Shown piece after piece: positions 6,456-13,286 of a stretch of DNA of 19,257 nucleotides. This DNA is from Mailhella massiliensis (GTDB taxonomy: Bacteria > Desulfobacterota > Desulfovibrionia > Desulfovibrionales > Desulfovibrionaceae): positions 1 to 19,257 of the forward strand of contig NZ_DYZA01000077.1 of NCBI RefSeq assembly GCF_020741395.1, in the 5' to 3' direction. Under the pieces are notes generated by a model. The model did not search any database, was not told where the DNA came from, and saw only the letters and a program-made list of their open reading frames with translations. A program made the translations under genes and the position numbers. Numbering within the stretch: the first letter of the stretch is position 1; every line of letters starts with the position of its first letter.

Positions 6456-8359
6456 GCAGCGCCCTCCTTCGCCCCGGCGCGTTCTTTTGCCGCGCGGGAG
6501 CTTTTGACAATGTGGATGAAGGCTTCTTCCATGGTGGCGGCGTTCCCGCCCTGCCTTCTTACTTCGTCGGGCGTGCCCAGGGCGAGCACGCGCCCCGCAT
6601 CCTGAATGAGCATGCGGTCGCAGTATTCGGCTTCTTCCATGAAATGGGTGGTGACGATGATGGTGGTGCCTTCTTCGGAAAGGGAGGTGATGCGTCGCCA
6701 GAACACGCGGCGGGCCAGAGGGTCTATGCCGCTCGTGGGTTCGTCCAGAAAAAGTATTTCCGGCTTGTGCAGCATGCCTACGGCCATGGAAAGGCGCTGC
6801 TTGAAGCCCCCGGGCAGATTGCCGCTCATGTCGTGCTCATGGCCGGCAAGCTCGAATTCCTGCAGTACCTCGCGGATGCGGCGGCGCAGGGCAAAGGGCC
6901 CTATACCGTACACGCCACCGAAAAAATGCAGATTCTCCAGCACGGAAAGGTTGCCGTACAGGGAAAATTTCTGGGAAACATAGCCCACGCGGGTGCGGGC
7001 CTGCGCCGCGGCCGTGCGCAGGTTTTCCCCGGCCACGCGAAGATGGCCGCTGGTGGCGGGCAGAAGACCGCAGAGCATGCGGAACGTGGTGGTCTTGCCT
7101 GCGCCGTTGGGGCCGAGCAGGCCGAACACTTCGCCCCGGCGCACGGAAAACGAGGTGCTGGCCACGGCGGTGAAGTCGCCGAACCTGCGCACGAGGTCGC
7201 GCACTTCAATGACGGTATCCGCCTCCTTCCCCCCGGAGGAGAAGGGCGCGAGGCACAAGGGGGCCTCCCTTTCTCCGTGGGGCGGGGCGTCGCTCTCGGG
7301 AGCGGGGAGCGAAGATCCGGCATGGTTCCCCTCGGAGCTGTGATGCCTGAGAAGCAGCATGAAGCTGTCCTCCAGGCGGGAGGGAACGGCGCGGCAGGCT
7401 TCTCTGTTAGGGGAAGGCCCGCCCGGGCAGGGGGAAAACAGGGCATCGGGAAGGCCGTCTTTTCCGTATTCCGGGTTCAGCACGAAGCGCACGCCTGAGC
7501 CTTCGGGCACGGCGTCCATGACGAGGGATTCCTGGTCGAGCAGGCGGGCCTGAAGGGTGCGCGCCCTCATGCCTTCGGGAAGGGGGACGGTATGGCAGAG
7601 CCCGGCGGTGAGTCCGCGCAGGCTTTCCGGCGTGCCCCGGGCGAGGACGCGCCCTTCATGCAGTACCACCACGCGGGCGCAGCGCTCCGCCTCGTCCATA
7701 TATGCGGTGCTCACCATGACGGAAAGATGTTCTTCCTTCACCATGTTCGTGATGATGGCCCACAGCTCCCGCCGGGAAAGAGGGTCCACGCCCACGGAAG
7801 GTTCGTCGAGAAGCAGCAGTTCCGGGGAACGCACCAGAGTGCAGGCCAGGGCGAGCTTCTGCTTCATGCCGCCGGAAAGTTTGCCTGCAGGGCGGGAGGT
7901 GAAGCGGGCAAGGTCCGTCATATCCAGCAGGCGGGCAAAGCGCTGTCTGCGTACTTCTTCCGGTATGCCGTGCAGGTCGGCATACAGGGTCATGTTTTCC
8001 ATGACGCTCAGATCCTCATACAGACCGAAGCGTTGCGGCATGTAGCTTACGCGGCTCTGCACGTCCTGCGCTTCGCGCGAAATGTCGCGGCCGAGCACCG
8101 TGAGGGAACCGGAAGTGGGGGCGAGCAGGCCGCAGACCATGCGCAGGAAGGTGGTCTTTCCCGCGCCGTCCGGTCCTACCAGGGCCGTCATGCAGCCGGC
8201 GGGTACATCCATGTCCAGGGAGGAAAGGGCAGTCACGCGCATCCCCTTCGTCTGGAAGACGCGGCTCAGGGAACGCGCGCTTACCACGGCGTTTTCGCGG
8301 GGAAGGATCTTTTCCCCGGAAGAGAGCGCGTAAGGCGTGCCGGGCGCGTCAGCTTCCAT
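6452..8359 (-). CDS. ybhF: Double ABC ATPase, YbhF-like
   Basis: A 635-residue protein with two ATP-binding cassettes in one chain. Cassette 1: Walker A GPDGAGKTT (62-70), LSGGMKQ (161-167), Walker B LLLLDEP (181-187). Cassette 2: GPNGAGKTT (416-424), LPGGFKQ (515-521), ILFLDEP (535-541), switch His H572 in TTHFMEEA. In cassette 1 the switch region reads STAYMDEA, with Ala (219) where the His would be, so this half is probably a degenerate, non-hydrolysing site, as I recall for YbhF/RbbA relatives. The linker (about 255-380) is long and Pro/Gly/Ser-rich, which makes the protein longer than E. coli YbhF (about 578). I chose the ATG at 8359 because GAGGAAGG stands just before it, and it overlaps the YbhG stop by 11 bases; the frame is open upstream to 8524. 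Confidence 0.92.
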   Translation of the reverse strand: MEADAPGTPYALSSGEKILPRENAVVSARSLSRVFQTKGMRVTALSSLDMDVPAGCMTALVGPDGAGKTTFLRMVCGLLAPTSGSLTVLGRDISREAQDVQSRVSYMPQRFGLYEDLSVMENMTLYADLHGIPEEVRRQRFARLLDMTDLARFTSRPAGKLSGGMKQKLALACTLVRSPELLLLDEPSVGVDPLSRRELWAIITNMVKEEHLSVMVSTAYMDEAERCARVVVLHEGRVLARGTPESLRGLTAGLCHTVPLPEGMRARTLQARLLDQESLVMDAVPEGSGVRFVLNPEYGKDGLPDALFSPCPGGPSPNREACRAVPSRLEDSFMLLLRHHSSEGNHAGSSLPAPESDAPPHGEREAPLCLAPFSSGGKEADTVIEVRDLVRRFGDFTAVASTSFSVRRGEVFGLLGPNGAGKTTTFRMLCGLLPATSGHLRVAGENLRTAAAQARTRVGYVSQKFSLYGNLSVLENLHFFGGVYGIGPFALRRRIREVLQEFELAGHEHDMSGNLPGGFKQRLSMAVGMLHKPEILFLDEPTSGIDPLARRVFWRRITSLSEEGTTIIVTTHFMEEAEYCDRMLIQDAGRVLALGTPDEVRRQGGNAATMEEAFIHIVKSSRAAKERAGAKEGAA

Positions 8360-9344
8360 GTCCGCCTTCCTCATGCAGGATGACGGTGACGGGCATGCCG
8401 AGGCGGAGCGTGTCCTTTGTATCGTCGGCAACAATGCGCACTTCATAGAGCAGGGAGGTGCGCAGGTCTTCCGTCTGCACGCTCTTGGGCGTGAACTCCG
8501 CCGTAGGCGAAATATAGCCCACATGTCCGGGTACGGGTTCAGGGAAGGAGTCGGTGCGTATGTCCGCCTTCATGCCGGGGCGGACGCGCCCGAGCTGCGG
8601 TTCCGTGACATAGGCGCGCACCCATTTGGGCGAGGTGAGGGAAAGAAGGAATACAGGCGTGGCGGAAGAGGCCATGTCGCCTTCCTCCAGGAGGCGGGAG
8701 GTGACGCATGCCTTTGTGGGCGCATACAGCTTTCCGAGGGAAATGCTGTGCTCCATGATGGCGAGAGAGGCCTTGGCGGCGTTGAGCTGGGCTTCGGCCA
8801 TGGCGATATCTTCCTCGCGGAAGCCTTCGCGCAGAAGGGCGAGGGCATGAAGAGCCTCATCGCGCTGCCCCTGGGCCACGCGCAGGGCCGTCTGGGCTTT
8901 TTCCCTTTCCTGCGTACTTACGGAGTTGGTGCGGCGCAGGGCGGCAAGGCGGGCGTCGTCGCGCCGCGCCTGCTCCAGCGAGGCTTCCGCCGTACGGAGC
9001 GCAGCTTCGGCCCTTGCGATTTCCTCAGGGCGGTTGCCGCGCCGCATCTTGAGCAGGTTCTGCTCCTGCGCGGCAATCTCTGCGCCGAGCTTCTTCGCCT
9101 GAAGGGTGAGCGTCGTCACGTCCACTTCCGCAAGCAGCGCGCCCTGTTCCACCATGTCGCCTTCTTCGGCGAAAAGTTTCGTGATGCGGCCGCCCTGCTC
9201 GAAGGCCAGGGAAACCTGGCGGATATCTACATTGCCGTAGAGTGTAAGCTCGCCCCGGGCGCTGTCTGCCGGGGTGTTGTTTGCGTAGTACCAGCCTGCC
9301 GCGCAAAGCAGGAGGACGGCAAGAATAATGACGATTTTTTTCAT
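8349..9344 (-). CDS. ybhG: HlyD-family periplasmic adaptor protein, YbhG-like
   Basis: A 331-residue membrane fusion protein, the same size as E. coli YbhG (about 332). It has an N-terminal membrane anchor (residues 3-19), a biotinyl/lipoyl-like half (about 39-75, with FAEEGDMVEQGALLAEVD), a long Ala/Glu/Arg-rich coiled coil (about 80-200), the second lipoyl half (LYAPTKACVTSRLLEEGD, 206-223) and a beta-barrel/membrane-proximal C-terminus. It would link the ABC permeases to an outer-membrane channel such as TolC; no outer-membrane factor is encoded in the window. The start at 9344 is supported by GGAAAGGG upstream; upstream in-frame codons to 9434 run through the promoter region and are not used. 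It is the first gene of the operon, divergent from the regulator. Confidence 0.93.
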   Translation of the reverse strand: MKKIVIILAVLLLCAAGWYYANNTPADSARGELTLYGNVDIRQVSLAFEQGGRITKLFAEEGDMVEQGALLAEVDVTTLTLQAKKLGAEIAAQEQNLLKMRRGNRPEEIARAEAALRTAEASLEQARRDDARLAALRRTNSVSTQEREKAQTALRVAQGQRDEALHALALLREGFREEDIAMAEAQLNAAKASLAIMEHSISLGKLYAPTKACVTSRLLEEGDMASSATPVFLLSLTSPKWVRAYVTEPQLGRVRPGMKADIRTDSFPEPVPGHVGYISPTAEFTPKSVQTEDLRTSLLYEVRIVADDTKDTLRLGMPVTVILHEEGGHGS

Positions 9345-9399
9345 GTCGACACCCTTTCCGCAATGACGGCATGACGCCGGAAATGATCTCTTTGTACCA

Positions 9400-9428
9400 A
9401 GGGTAGGAACGATTGAGGCAAAAGTCAA
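9400..9428 (-). promoter_or_regulatory. Predicted promoter of the ybhGFSR-like operon
   Basis: On the minus strand TTGACT (9428-9423) and TACCCT (9405-9400) are separated by 17 bases. The -35 box is good and the -10 is weak (3 of 6). It lies about 55 bases before the YbhG start and is overlapped by the leftmost ATTTGAC half-site of the operator region. Confidence 0.4.
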
Positions 9429-9467
9429 ATACAAAATTCAATTTTATATTTGAATTTGACATTTGAA
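9424..9467. promoter_or_regulatory. Nested inverted-repeat operator between regulator and efflux operon
   Basis: This very AT-rich 44-base stretch in a GC-rich region holds several ATTTGA-type half-sites in both orientations: GTCAAAT (9424-9430), AATTCAA (9435-9441), ATTTGAA (9448-9454), ATTTGAC (9454-9460) and ATTTGAA (9461-9467). GTCAAAT with ATTTGAC, and AATTCAA with TTGAATT (9450-9456), form two nested palindromes. The position between divergent TetR-family and efflux genes, overlapping both predicted -35 boxes, makes this the likely binding site of the regulator. Confidence 0.65.
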
Positions 9468-9484
9468 ATTTTTTTCCCTATCGT
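9456..9484 (+). promoter_or_regulatory. Predicted promoter of the TetR/CerR regulator
   Basis: A perfect TTGACA (9456-9461) lies 17 bases from TATCGT (9479-9484). Transcription would begin at about 9491, right at the regulator's ATG, which also has no Shine-Dalgarno sequence; this suggests a leaderless message. The -35 box is part of the operator, consistent with autorepression. Confidence 0.45.
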
Positions 9485-9490
9485 CACACC

Positions 9491-10168
9491 ATGATGGAAA
9501 ATACTTACAACTACAGCCGGAGAAAACGCAGCGCCCCCCGCCGGGACGGCCTTTCCACGCGGGGCACCGTACTTGAAGCCGCGGGGCATGTCTTTGCCGA
9601 AAAAGGCTATCTCAAGGCTACGCTCCGCGAGATATGCGAAAGGGCCGGGGTGAACGGCGCGGCCGTGAACTATTATTTCGGCGGTAAGGAAGCCCTGTAT
9701 GAGGAAGTGCTCGTGGAGGCGCACCGGCAGCTGGTGAGCATGGAGGAGCTGAACGCCGTCATGGAGTCCTCCGGCGCGCCTGAGCAGAAATTGCGGGCCT
9801 TTCTTGAGCTTGTGGTGCGCGCGGCCATGAAGGCCCCGGAACTGTGGGGGCTTCCCGTGCTGCTGCGCGAGGTGGCTTCCCCGTCTGCCGACCTGCCTGC
9901 ATCCCTGGTGGGTACGGCCTTGCCCAAGCTGAACGTGGTGCGTTCCCTGGTGTGCGAGATCACGGGCTTTCCTCCCGACTCTGAAGGCGCGCAGGAAGCG
10001 GCGGCCATGCTGCTCATGCCCTGCATGTTCCTGGTGCTTTTTCCTGAAAAAATACAGGTGCTGCTTCTGCCGGGGTTCATGGAGAAGCCTGAGAGGCTGG
10101 TGGAAGCCATGCTTGCCTATTCCTTAGGCGGATTGAACGCGCTGAAGGGCTCTTTTCCCGAGCCTTGA
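9491..10168 (+). CDS. cecR: TetR-family regulator with CerR-type C-terminal domain
   Basis: A 225-residue transcriptional repressor. The N-terminal TetR DNA-binding domain spans about residues 23-75: the first helix is TVLEAAGHVFAEKGY, then the helix-turn-helix ATLREICERAGVNGAAVNYYF (about 43-63) and GGKEALYEEVL. The C-terminal part resembles the CerR/DUF1956 domain that binds the inducer. It is encoded head-to-head with the ybhGFSR-like operon, and its length matches E. coli CecR (about 223), the known regulator of that system, so it probably represses the efflux genes and itself. In E. coli cecR lies in the same operon; here it is divergent. No ribosome-binding site precedes the ATG; the second codon is also ATG. 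A bidirectional terminator follows. Confidence 0.88.
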   Translation: MMENTYNYSRRKRSAPRRDGLSTRGTVLEAAGHVFAEKGYLKATLREICERAGVNGAAVNYYFGGKEALYEEVLVEAHRQLVSMEELNAVMESSGAPEQKLRAFLELVVRAAMKAPELWGLPVLLREVASPSADLPASLVGTALPKLNVVRSLVCEITGFPPDSEGAQEAAAMLLMPCMFLVLFPEKIQVLLLPGFMEKPERLVEAMLAYSLGGLNALKGSFPEP

Positions 10169-10203
10169 AAAGCCCGGTATATATTCGCCGTTGTTTTCTC
10201 ATC

Positions 10204-10234
10204 AAAAAAAGGCCTCCGTGCGGAGGCCTTTTTT
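10204..10234. terminator. Bidirectional rho-independent terminator
   Basis: A GC stem (GGCCTCC at 10211-10217 with GGAGGCC at 10222-10228) is flanked by seven A residues on the left and six T residues on the right, so it works on both strands. It ends the regulator gene on the plus strand and the ZraP-like gene on the minus strand. Confidence 0.92.
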
Positions 10235-10340
10235 GTAAGGAGGAGAGGAGGTATTCTTTCCGAAAGCCTTTGCAGGGGAGGGCGTTCAGGAAGAGGTTTT
10301 GTACGGGAAGAGCTCAAGAAGAGGGGCGCTTCCCGAAGTT

Positions 10341-10808
10341 TCAGCGGGCGCAGCCTCTGGGGCCGAAGCCGTCGTGGCGGGGGCCGAAACTGGGACCGAA
10401 GCCGTCGTGGTGGCGGAAACCGGGGCAGGGCAGGCCTTCCTTCTGCATTTTGGCGCGGAAATCTTCGTTCACGGTGCGGATCTGGGCGCGCAGCTTGGTG
10501 ATATCCGCCGTGAGGGCGCGCAGTTCATCCGGGGAGGTGTTGGGGTTGCGGGAAAGGGCGTTCAGAGTCATGCGTTTTTCCGCAAGCTGGTCGCGCAGGG
10601 GAGCCACGGCGGCATAGTGTTCCTTGTGATATTTGTCCAGCTGCGCGAGCTGATCTTCGGTAAGGTTCGGCATGGCTTCGCAGGGAGCCATGGCGCGGCA
10701 GTCGCGGGCGTATCTGCCGTGGAAGCCGGGGTTGGCCATGGCGGCGACGGGGATGCTGGCGGCGAAGGTGGCGGCAATAAGAGCAACGGCGATGGTCTTT
10801 CTGGTCAT
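10341..10808 (-). CDS. ZraP-like periplasmic metal-binding protein (Spy/CpxP/ZraP superfamily)
   Basis: A 155-residue secreted protein. The signal peptide covers residues 1-26 (cleavage after AMA). The mature part has a mostly helical domain beginning NLTEDQLAQLDKYHKEHY (48-65) and continuing LRDQLAEKRMTLNAL, close to ZraP, which is a zinc-binding periplasmic chaperone and envelope stress factor. The C-terminus is a Gly/His/Phe/Pro tail in which RHHDGFGP and RHDGFGP repeat with an 11-residue period. It has four cysteines (37, 43, 128, 153). The start at 10808 is chosen because AAAGGA precedes it and the signal peptide begins there; the frame is open upstream. It has its own promoter and terminator. 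No two-component system of the ZraSR type is in the window. Probable role: binding zinc or other metals and holding unfolded proteins. Confidence 0.85.
   Translation of the reverse strand: MTRKTIAVALIAATFAASIPVAAMANPGFHGRYARDCRAMAPCEAMPNLTEDQLAQLDKYHKEHYAAVAPLRDQLAEKRMTLNALSRNPNTSPDELRALTADITKLRAQIRTVNEDFRAKMQKEGLPCPGFRHHDGFGPSFGPRHDGFGPRGCAR
10363..10410 (-). repeat. 33-bp imperfect tandem repeat in the ZraP-like gene
   Basis: The 15-base word CCGAAGCCGTCGTGG occurs at 10363-10377 and again at 10396-10410, a 33-base period that encodes the 11-residue His/Gly repeat at the C-terminus. Confidence 0.7.
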
Positions 10809-10860
10809 GGTATTGTCCTTTGGGCGAGAGGTTTTCTGTGTATGTGGACCACAAGGCCAG

Positions 10861-10889
10861 TATATAGAAAAACGCGGCTTTATTGTCAC
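10861..10889 (-). promoter_or_regulatory. Predicted sigma-70 promoter of the ZraP-like gene
   Basis: On the minus strand GTGACA (10889-10884), a 17-base spacer and TATATA (10866-10861) form a near-consensus promoter about 50 bases before the start codon. Confidence 0.7.
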
Positions 10890-11069
10890 GTTTCAAAGTA
10901 TTTCGCAATATCCTGCTTTGGAAAGATACACTTGTTGCAGGTTACGGACGTGCAAGAGATACCTTTGCCGCCGCCTTTGCAGTCCGGGAGAGAATACAGG
11001 CGGCGTTTTGGGTTGAGCTGCGGAGTCTGAAGAGCGGATGTGAAAAGGCGTCCGGGGCTCTGCCGGGGA

Positions 11070-11996
11070 CTATGCTTCAGGCTCGTGCAGGCTTTTGCGC
11101 GGCCTCCGGCCCTTCCCTCCCGTACCCGCATGCAGGCGGGAGAGTACAAGCGGCCCGGCCAGTACGAGAAGTACCGCGGCGCAGATGACGGCCACGCCGA
11201 GGAACACGCCCGCAGTGGCCGGTTCGTGAAAGACCAGTATGCCCACAGCCACGGCGGTGAGGGGTTCCATCACGCCAAGGATGGAGGCCAGAGTCGAGCC
11301 TATGCGCCGTATGGCCAGCACCAGAGTGAGGTTGGAGAAGGCGGCGGTGATTACGGCGAGCAGCACGGCAAGAGAGGCTTCCTTCCAGGAATGGAGCCAT
11401 ACGAAGGAGTCCGTGAGCACGGCGTTCAGGAGCGAGGCGGCCATGCCGAAGAAGAGCACCCAGAAGGTGATGCTCAGCCCGGAAATGCTGCGTATGCGGG
11501 CAACGTGCAGGCCGCAGATGTACACGGCGTTGCACAGCGCGGAAACAAGCAGCAGGGCTATGCCCGTCAGGCCTATGTGCCCGCCTTCCCCGCCGCCCAG
11601 AAGGAACACGCCCAGTATGGCCAGCGCCACGGAGGCGGCGGTAAGCAGGGAAAAGCGCTCATGGAAGAAGAGGATCATGATGAGCATGACCATGAGCGGG
11701 TAGAGGAATTGCAGCGTGGCGGCCACGCCGCTCGGCAGATAGTGGAAGCCGTGGAACATGAGCAGGGCGGCCAGGGCGTACATGATGCTGAACAGGGCGA
11801 GAGAGCCGAGTTCGCGTGCAGGGGCGGCCAGCCTTTCATGGCGGAGCACGATGATGAGCCCGAGGGAAAGGGAGCCGAACAGGAAGCGGTAGAACAGCAC
11901 GCATGCGGCGCTCATGCCGCCTTGCATGAGCGGGAGGCTGAACAGGGGAATCAGCCCGAAGGCGGCGGAGGAGAGAAGAGCGAGGAGAAAGCCCAT
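11070..11996 (-). CDS. EamA/DMT-family transporter
   Basis: A 308-residue inner-membrane protein with ten hydrophobic segments in two homologous halves of five, the layout of drug/metabolite transporters of the EamA family. The first half begins MGFLLALLSSAAFGLIPLFS; the half boundary is near residue 150, and the second half contains LAIRRIGSTLASILGVMEPLTAVAVGILVFHE, the typical repeat end. The C-terminal tail is basic (GGKGRRPRKSLHEPEA) and cytosolic. GGAG stands six bases before the ATG. It probably exports amino acids or other small metabolites; the substrate cannot be predicted. It is monocistronic, with a possible upstream promoter at 12157-12185. Just after its stop a weak imperfect GTCC...GGAC hairpin followed by TTTT (about 11043-11069) may end transcription. 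Confidence 0.9.
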   Translation of the reverse strand: MGFLLALLSSAAFGLIPLFSLPLMQGGMSAACVLFYRFLFGSLSLGLIIVLRHERLAAPARELGSLALFSIMYALAALLMFHGFHYLPSGVAATLQFLYPLMVMLIMILFFHERFSLLTAASVALAILGVFLLGGGEGGHIGLTGIALLLVSALCNAVYICGLHVARIRSISGLSITFWVLFFGMAASLLNAVLTDSFVWLHSWKEASLAVLLAVITAAFSNLTLVLAIRRIGSTLASILGVMEPLTAVAVGILVFHEPATAGVFLGVAVICAAVLLVLAGPLVLSRLHAGTGGKGRRPRKSLHEPEA

Positions 11997-12156
11997 GTCG
12001 GTCTCCGTGATGTTCTGGAGCGGCCCTCCGCTGCGAAACCGTCAGGGCCGGCCGGGGAAAACGATATTGTTTCCCGGTGAAGGAAGCGGCGCGTCCCTCC
12101 CCGGCGGGACGGGAATGTGCCCGGAAAGCACGCCGTTCGTGCCTTCCGCAGATAAG

Positions 12157-12185
12157 CTCTTAGAAGGATGCGGAATTTCTGTCAA
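12157..12185 (-). promoter_or_regulatory. Possible promoter of the EamA-family transporter gene
   Basis: On the minus strand a perfect TTGACA (12185-12180) is followed after 17 bases by TAAGAG (12162-12157), a weak -10. It would give a leader of about 150 bases before the ATG at 11996. Confidence 0.4.
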
Positions 12186-12262
12186 TCGGGCCGCCGGGCA
12201 GAGGGCGGGCAGCCTCCCTTTTCGGCCTTGCCGAATCCGTCGGGGATTTTTTCTCTGCGGGG

Positions 12263-12282
12263 AGCCCGCCTGGGCTTTTTTT
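12263..12282 (+). terminator. Plus-strand terminator-like hairpin without an assigned gene
   Basis: AGCCC (12263-12267), loop GCCT, GGGCT (12272-12276), then six further T residues. No plus-strand gene precedes it, so it may belong to an unannotated small RNA or simply lie in the leader region of the minus-strand genes. Confidence 0.45.
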
Positions 12283-12297
12283 GTCAGCGTGTACAGG

Positions 12298-12331
12298 AAA
12301 AGGGATACCTTCATGAGAAGATATCCCTTTT
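12298..12331. terminator. Terminator of the TRAP/amidohydrolase operon
   Basis: AAAAGGGATA (12298-12307) pairs with TATCCCTTTT (12322-12331), and the stem extends inside with CTTC/GAAG (12309-12312 with 12317-12320) around an ATGA loop after one mismatch. On the minus strand it begins about 25 bases after the stop of the last operon gene and ends in TTTT. The symmetric A and T runs make it potentially bidirectional. Confidence 0.8.
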
Positions 12332-12355
12332 GGGGGAGGGTGCATGGAAGGGGCG

Positions 12356-13219
12356 TCACAGGCCGAGCAGTTCCGCTGCGTTATGGTAGAGCGAACAGGC
12401 GAGGCTGTCCTTGTCCAGGCCTCTTTCGCCCCAGTTTTCCACGCATTGTTCAAATCCCCGGATCGGATAGCTGGAAGCAAAGAGGAGACGATGCTTTAAA
12501 AATGAGTTTGCAGCACGCGTGATTTCCATCTGCATGGGCATGTTGCGTACATAGAAGTAGCAGTCGGGAGAGAGGTAGACATTCCTGCACAGGAGAGCCA
12601 CGCCGAGGGCTTCCTGTATTTTGGGCCAGCAACCGTGGGCAAACACGACGTTGACTTTTTTATGTCTTCTCAGCATGGGGAGCATGGGGCCGGGATCGGT
12701 AAAGGAAAGGTTGGGACCCACATAGGCGCTCATGGTGAAAACAACAATCAGACCGAGCTGTTCTGCCAGGTCCATGATAGGTTCGAGGGCCGGATCGCCT
12801 GGAGGAAGAGGCGGATTACACCATCCGGCATCAATGGCAATTCCTTTGAATCCATATTTCTTGGCGCATTGCTCCATATCTTCGAGGGCTGTGGGCGAGG
12901 TCGGAGCGATGCCTCCGAAGCCGAAAAAGCGGCCGGGGTAAAGCCTGGTCAGCTCATACACATCGGCGTTGTCGGCGTCACCGTAGACAGGATTGCTGGT
13001 CTGGCGCCCCATGATGACGCCGTAAGTGATGCCTGCCGCGTCCATTTCTTTGACCATGAGGTCGATGGAGCCTTCCGCCACGGAGGGAACAAAGCGGCGT
13101 TCAAAGCCTGTGGGCTTCATTTTCCGGGGATCAGGGTCAAGGCCTTGCCGCCAGCCCTGAATGATCTCAAGGTTCATGAAACTTTTGAATGGCGGGCGGA
13201 TGCGAAAGTCTATAATCAT
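12356..13219 (-). CDS. Amidohydrolase-fold protein lacking the usual metal ligands (paralogue 2)
   Basis: A 287-residue TIM-barrel protein of the amidohydrolase-2 type, whose known members are decarboxylases and hydrolases of (often aromatic) acids. The strand-1 metal motif HxH is replaced by DFRIRPP (residues 4-10). The strand-5 His is replaced by Thr (VVFTMS, 159-164) and the strand-8 Asp by Ser (FASSYP, 247-252, in place of the usual GSDYP). The strand-6 His is kept (FAHGCWP, H195). DAGW at 130-133 and PDCYFY at 218-223 are shared with its paralogue at 18362-19213. AAGAGG precedes the ATG. It is the last gene of the operon, 67 bases after the TAXI binding protein, with a hairpin between. 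Family is clear; the reaction is unknown and probably metal-independent. Confidence 0.85.
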   Translation of the reverse strand: MIIDFRIRPPFKSFMNLEIIQGWRQGLDPDPRKMKPTGFERRFVPSVAEGSIDLMVKEMDAAGITYGVIMGRQTSNPVYGDADNADVYELTRLYPGRFFGFGGIAPTSPTALEDMEQCAKKYGFKGIAIDAGWCNPPLPPGDPALEPIMDLAEQLGLIVVFTMSAYVGPNLSFTDPGPMLPMLRRHKKVNVVFAHGCWPKIQEALGVALLCRNVYLSPDCYFYVRNMPMQMEITRAANSFLKHRLLFASSYPIRGFEQCVENWGERGLDKDSLACSLYHNAAELLGL

Positions 13220-13235
13220 GCACTACCTCTTTTTG

Positions 13236-13277
13236 CTGGCGTGCATACTGCCGAAAAGCGGAAAGCATGCACACCAG
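13236..13277 (-). other. Intercistronic hairpin between binding-protein and amidohydrolase genes
   Basis: CTGG plus GTGCAT (13236-13246) pair with ATGCAC plus CCAG (13267-13277) around one C-A mismatch, with a small inner CCG/CGG stem. No T-run follows on the minus strand, so it is more likely an mRNA-stabilising or processing element after the binding-protein gene than a terminator. Confidence 0.55.
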
Positions 13278-13286
13278 GTCAAAGAT

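Larger units (their letters stand above)
11997..12297. other. Intergenic region with several hairpins, no gene
   Basis: No convincing coding frame. It holds an imperfect inverted repeat at about 12054-12079 (CCGGG...CCCGG), a 6-bp hairpin TTCGGC/GCCGAA at 12221-12235, the possible promoter described separately, and a plus-strand terminator-like element, AGCCC/GGGCT followed by seven T residues (12263-12282). The last points away from any plus-strand gene, so it may end an antisense or small RNA. Confidence 0.4.

Noticed and set aside
11040..12080. A 346-codon plus-strand open frame opposite the EamA-family transporter
   Set aside because: It is rich in Gly, Glu, His and Gln with no motif, the typical complement of a ten-helix membrane protein on the minus strand.
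13222..13286. Rho-independent terminator between the TAXI protein and the last amidohydrolase gene
   Set aside because: The hairpin is real, but the minus strand continues into AGCAAAAAG rather than a T-run, so it does not separate the genes.
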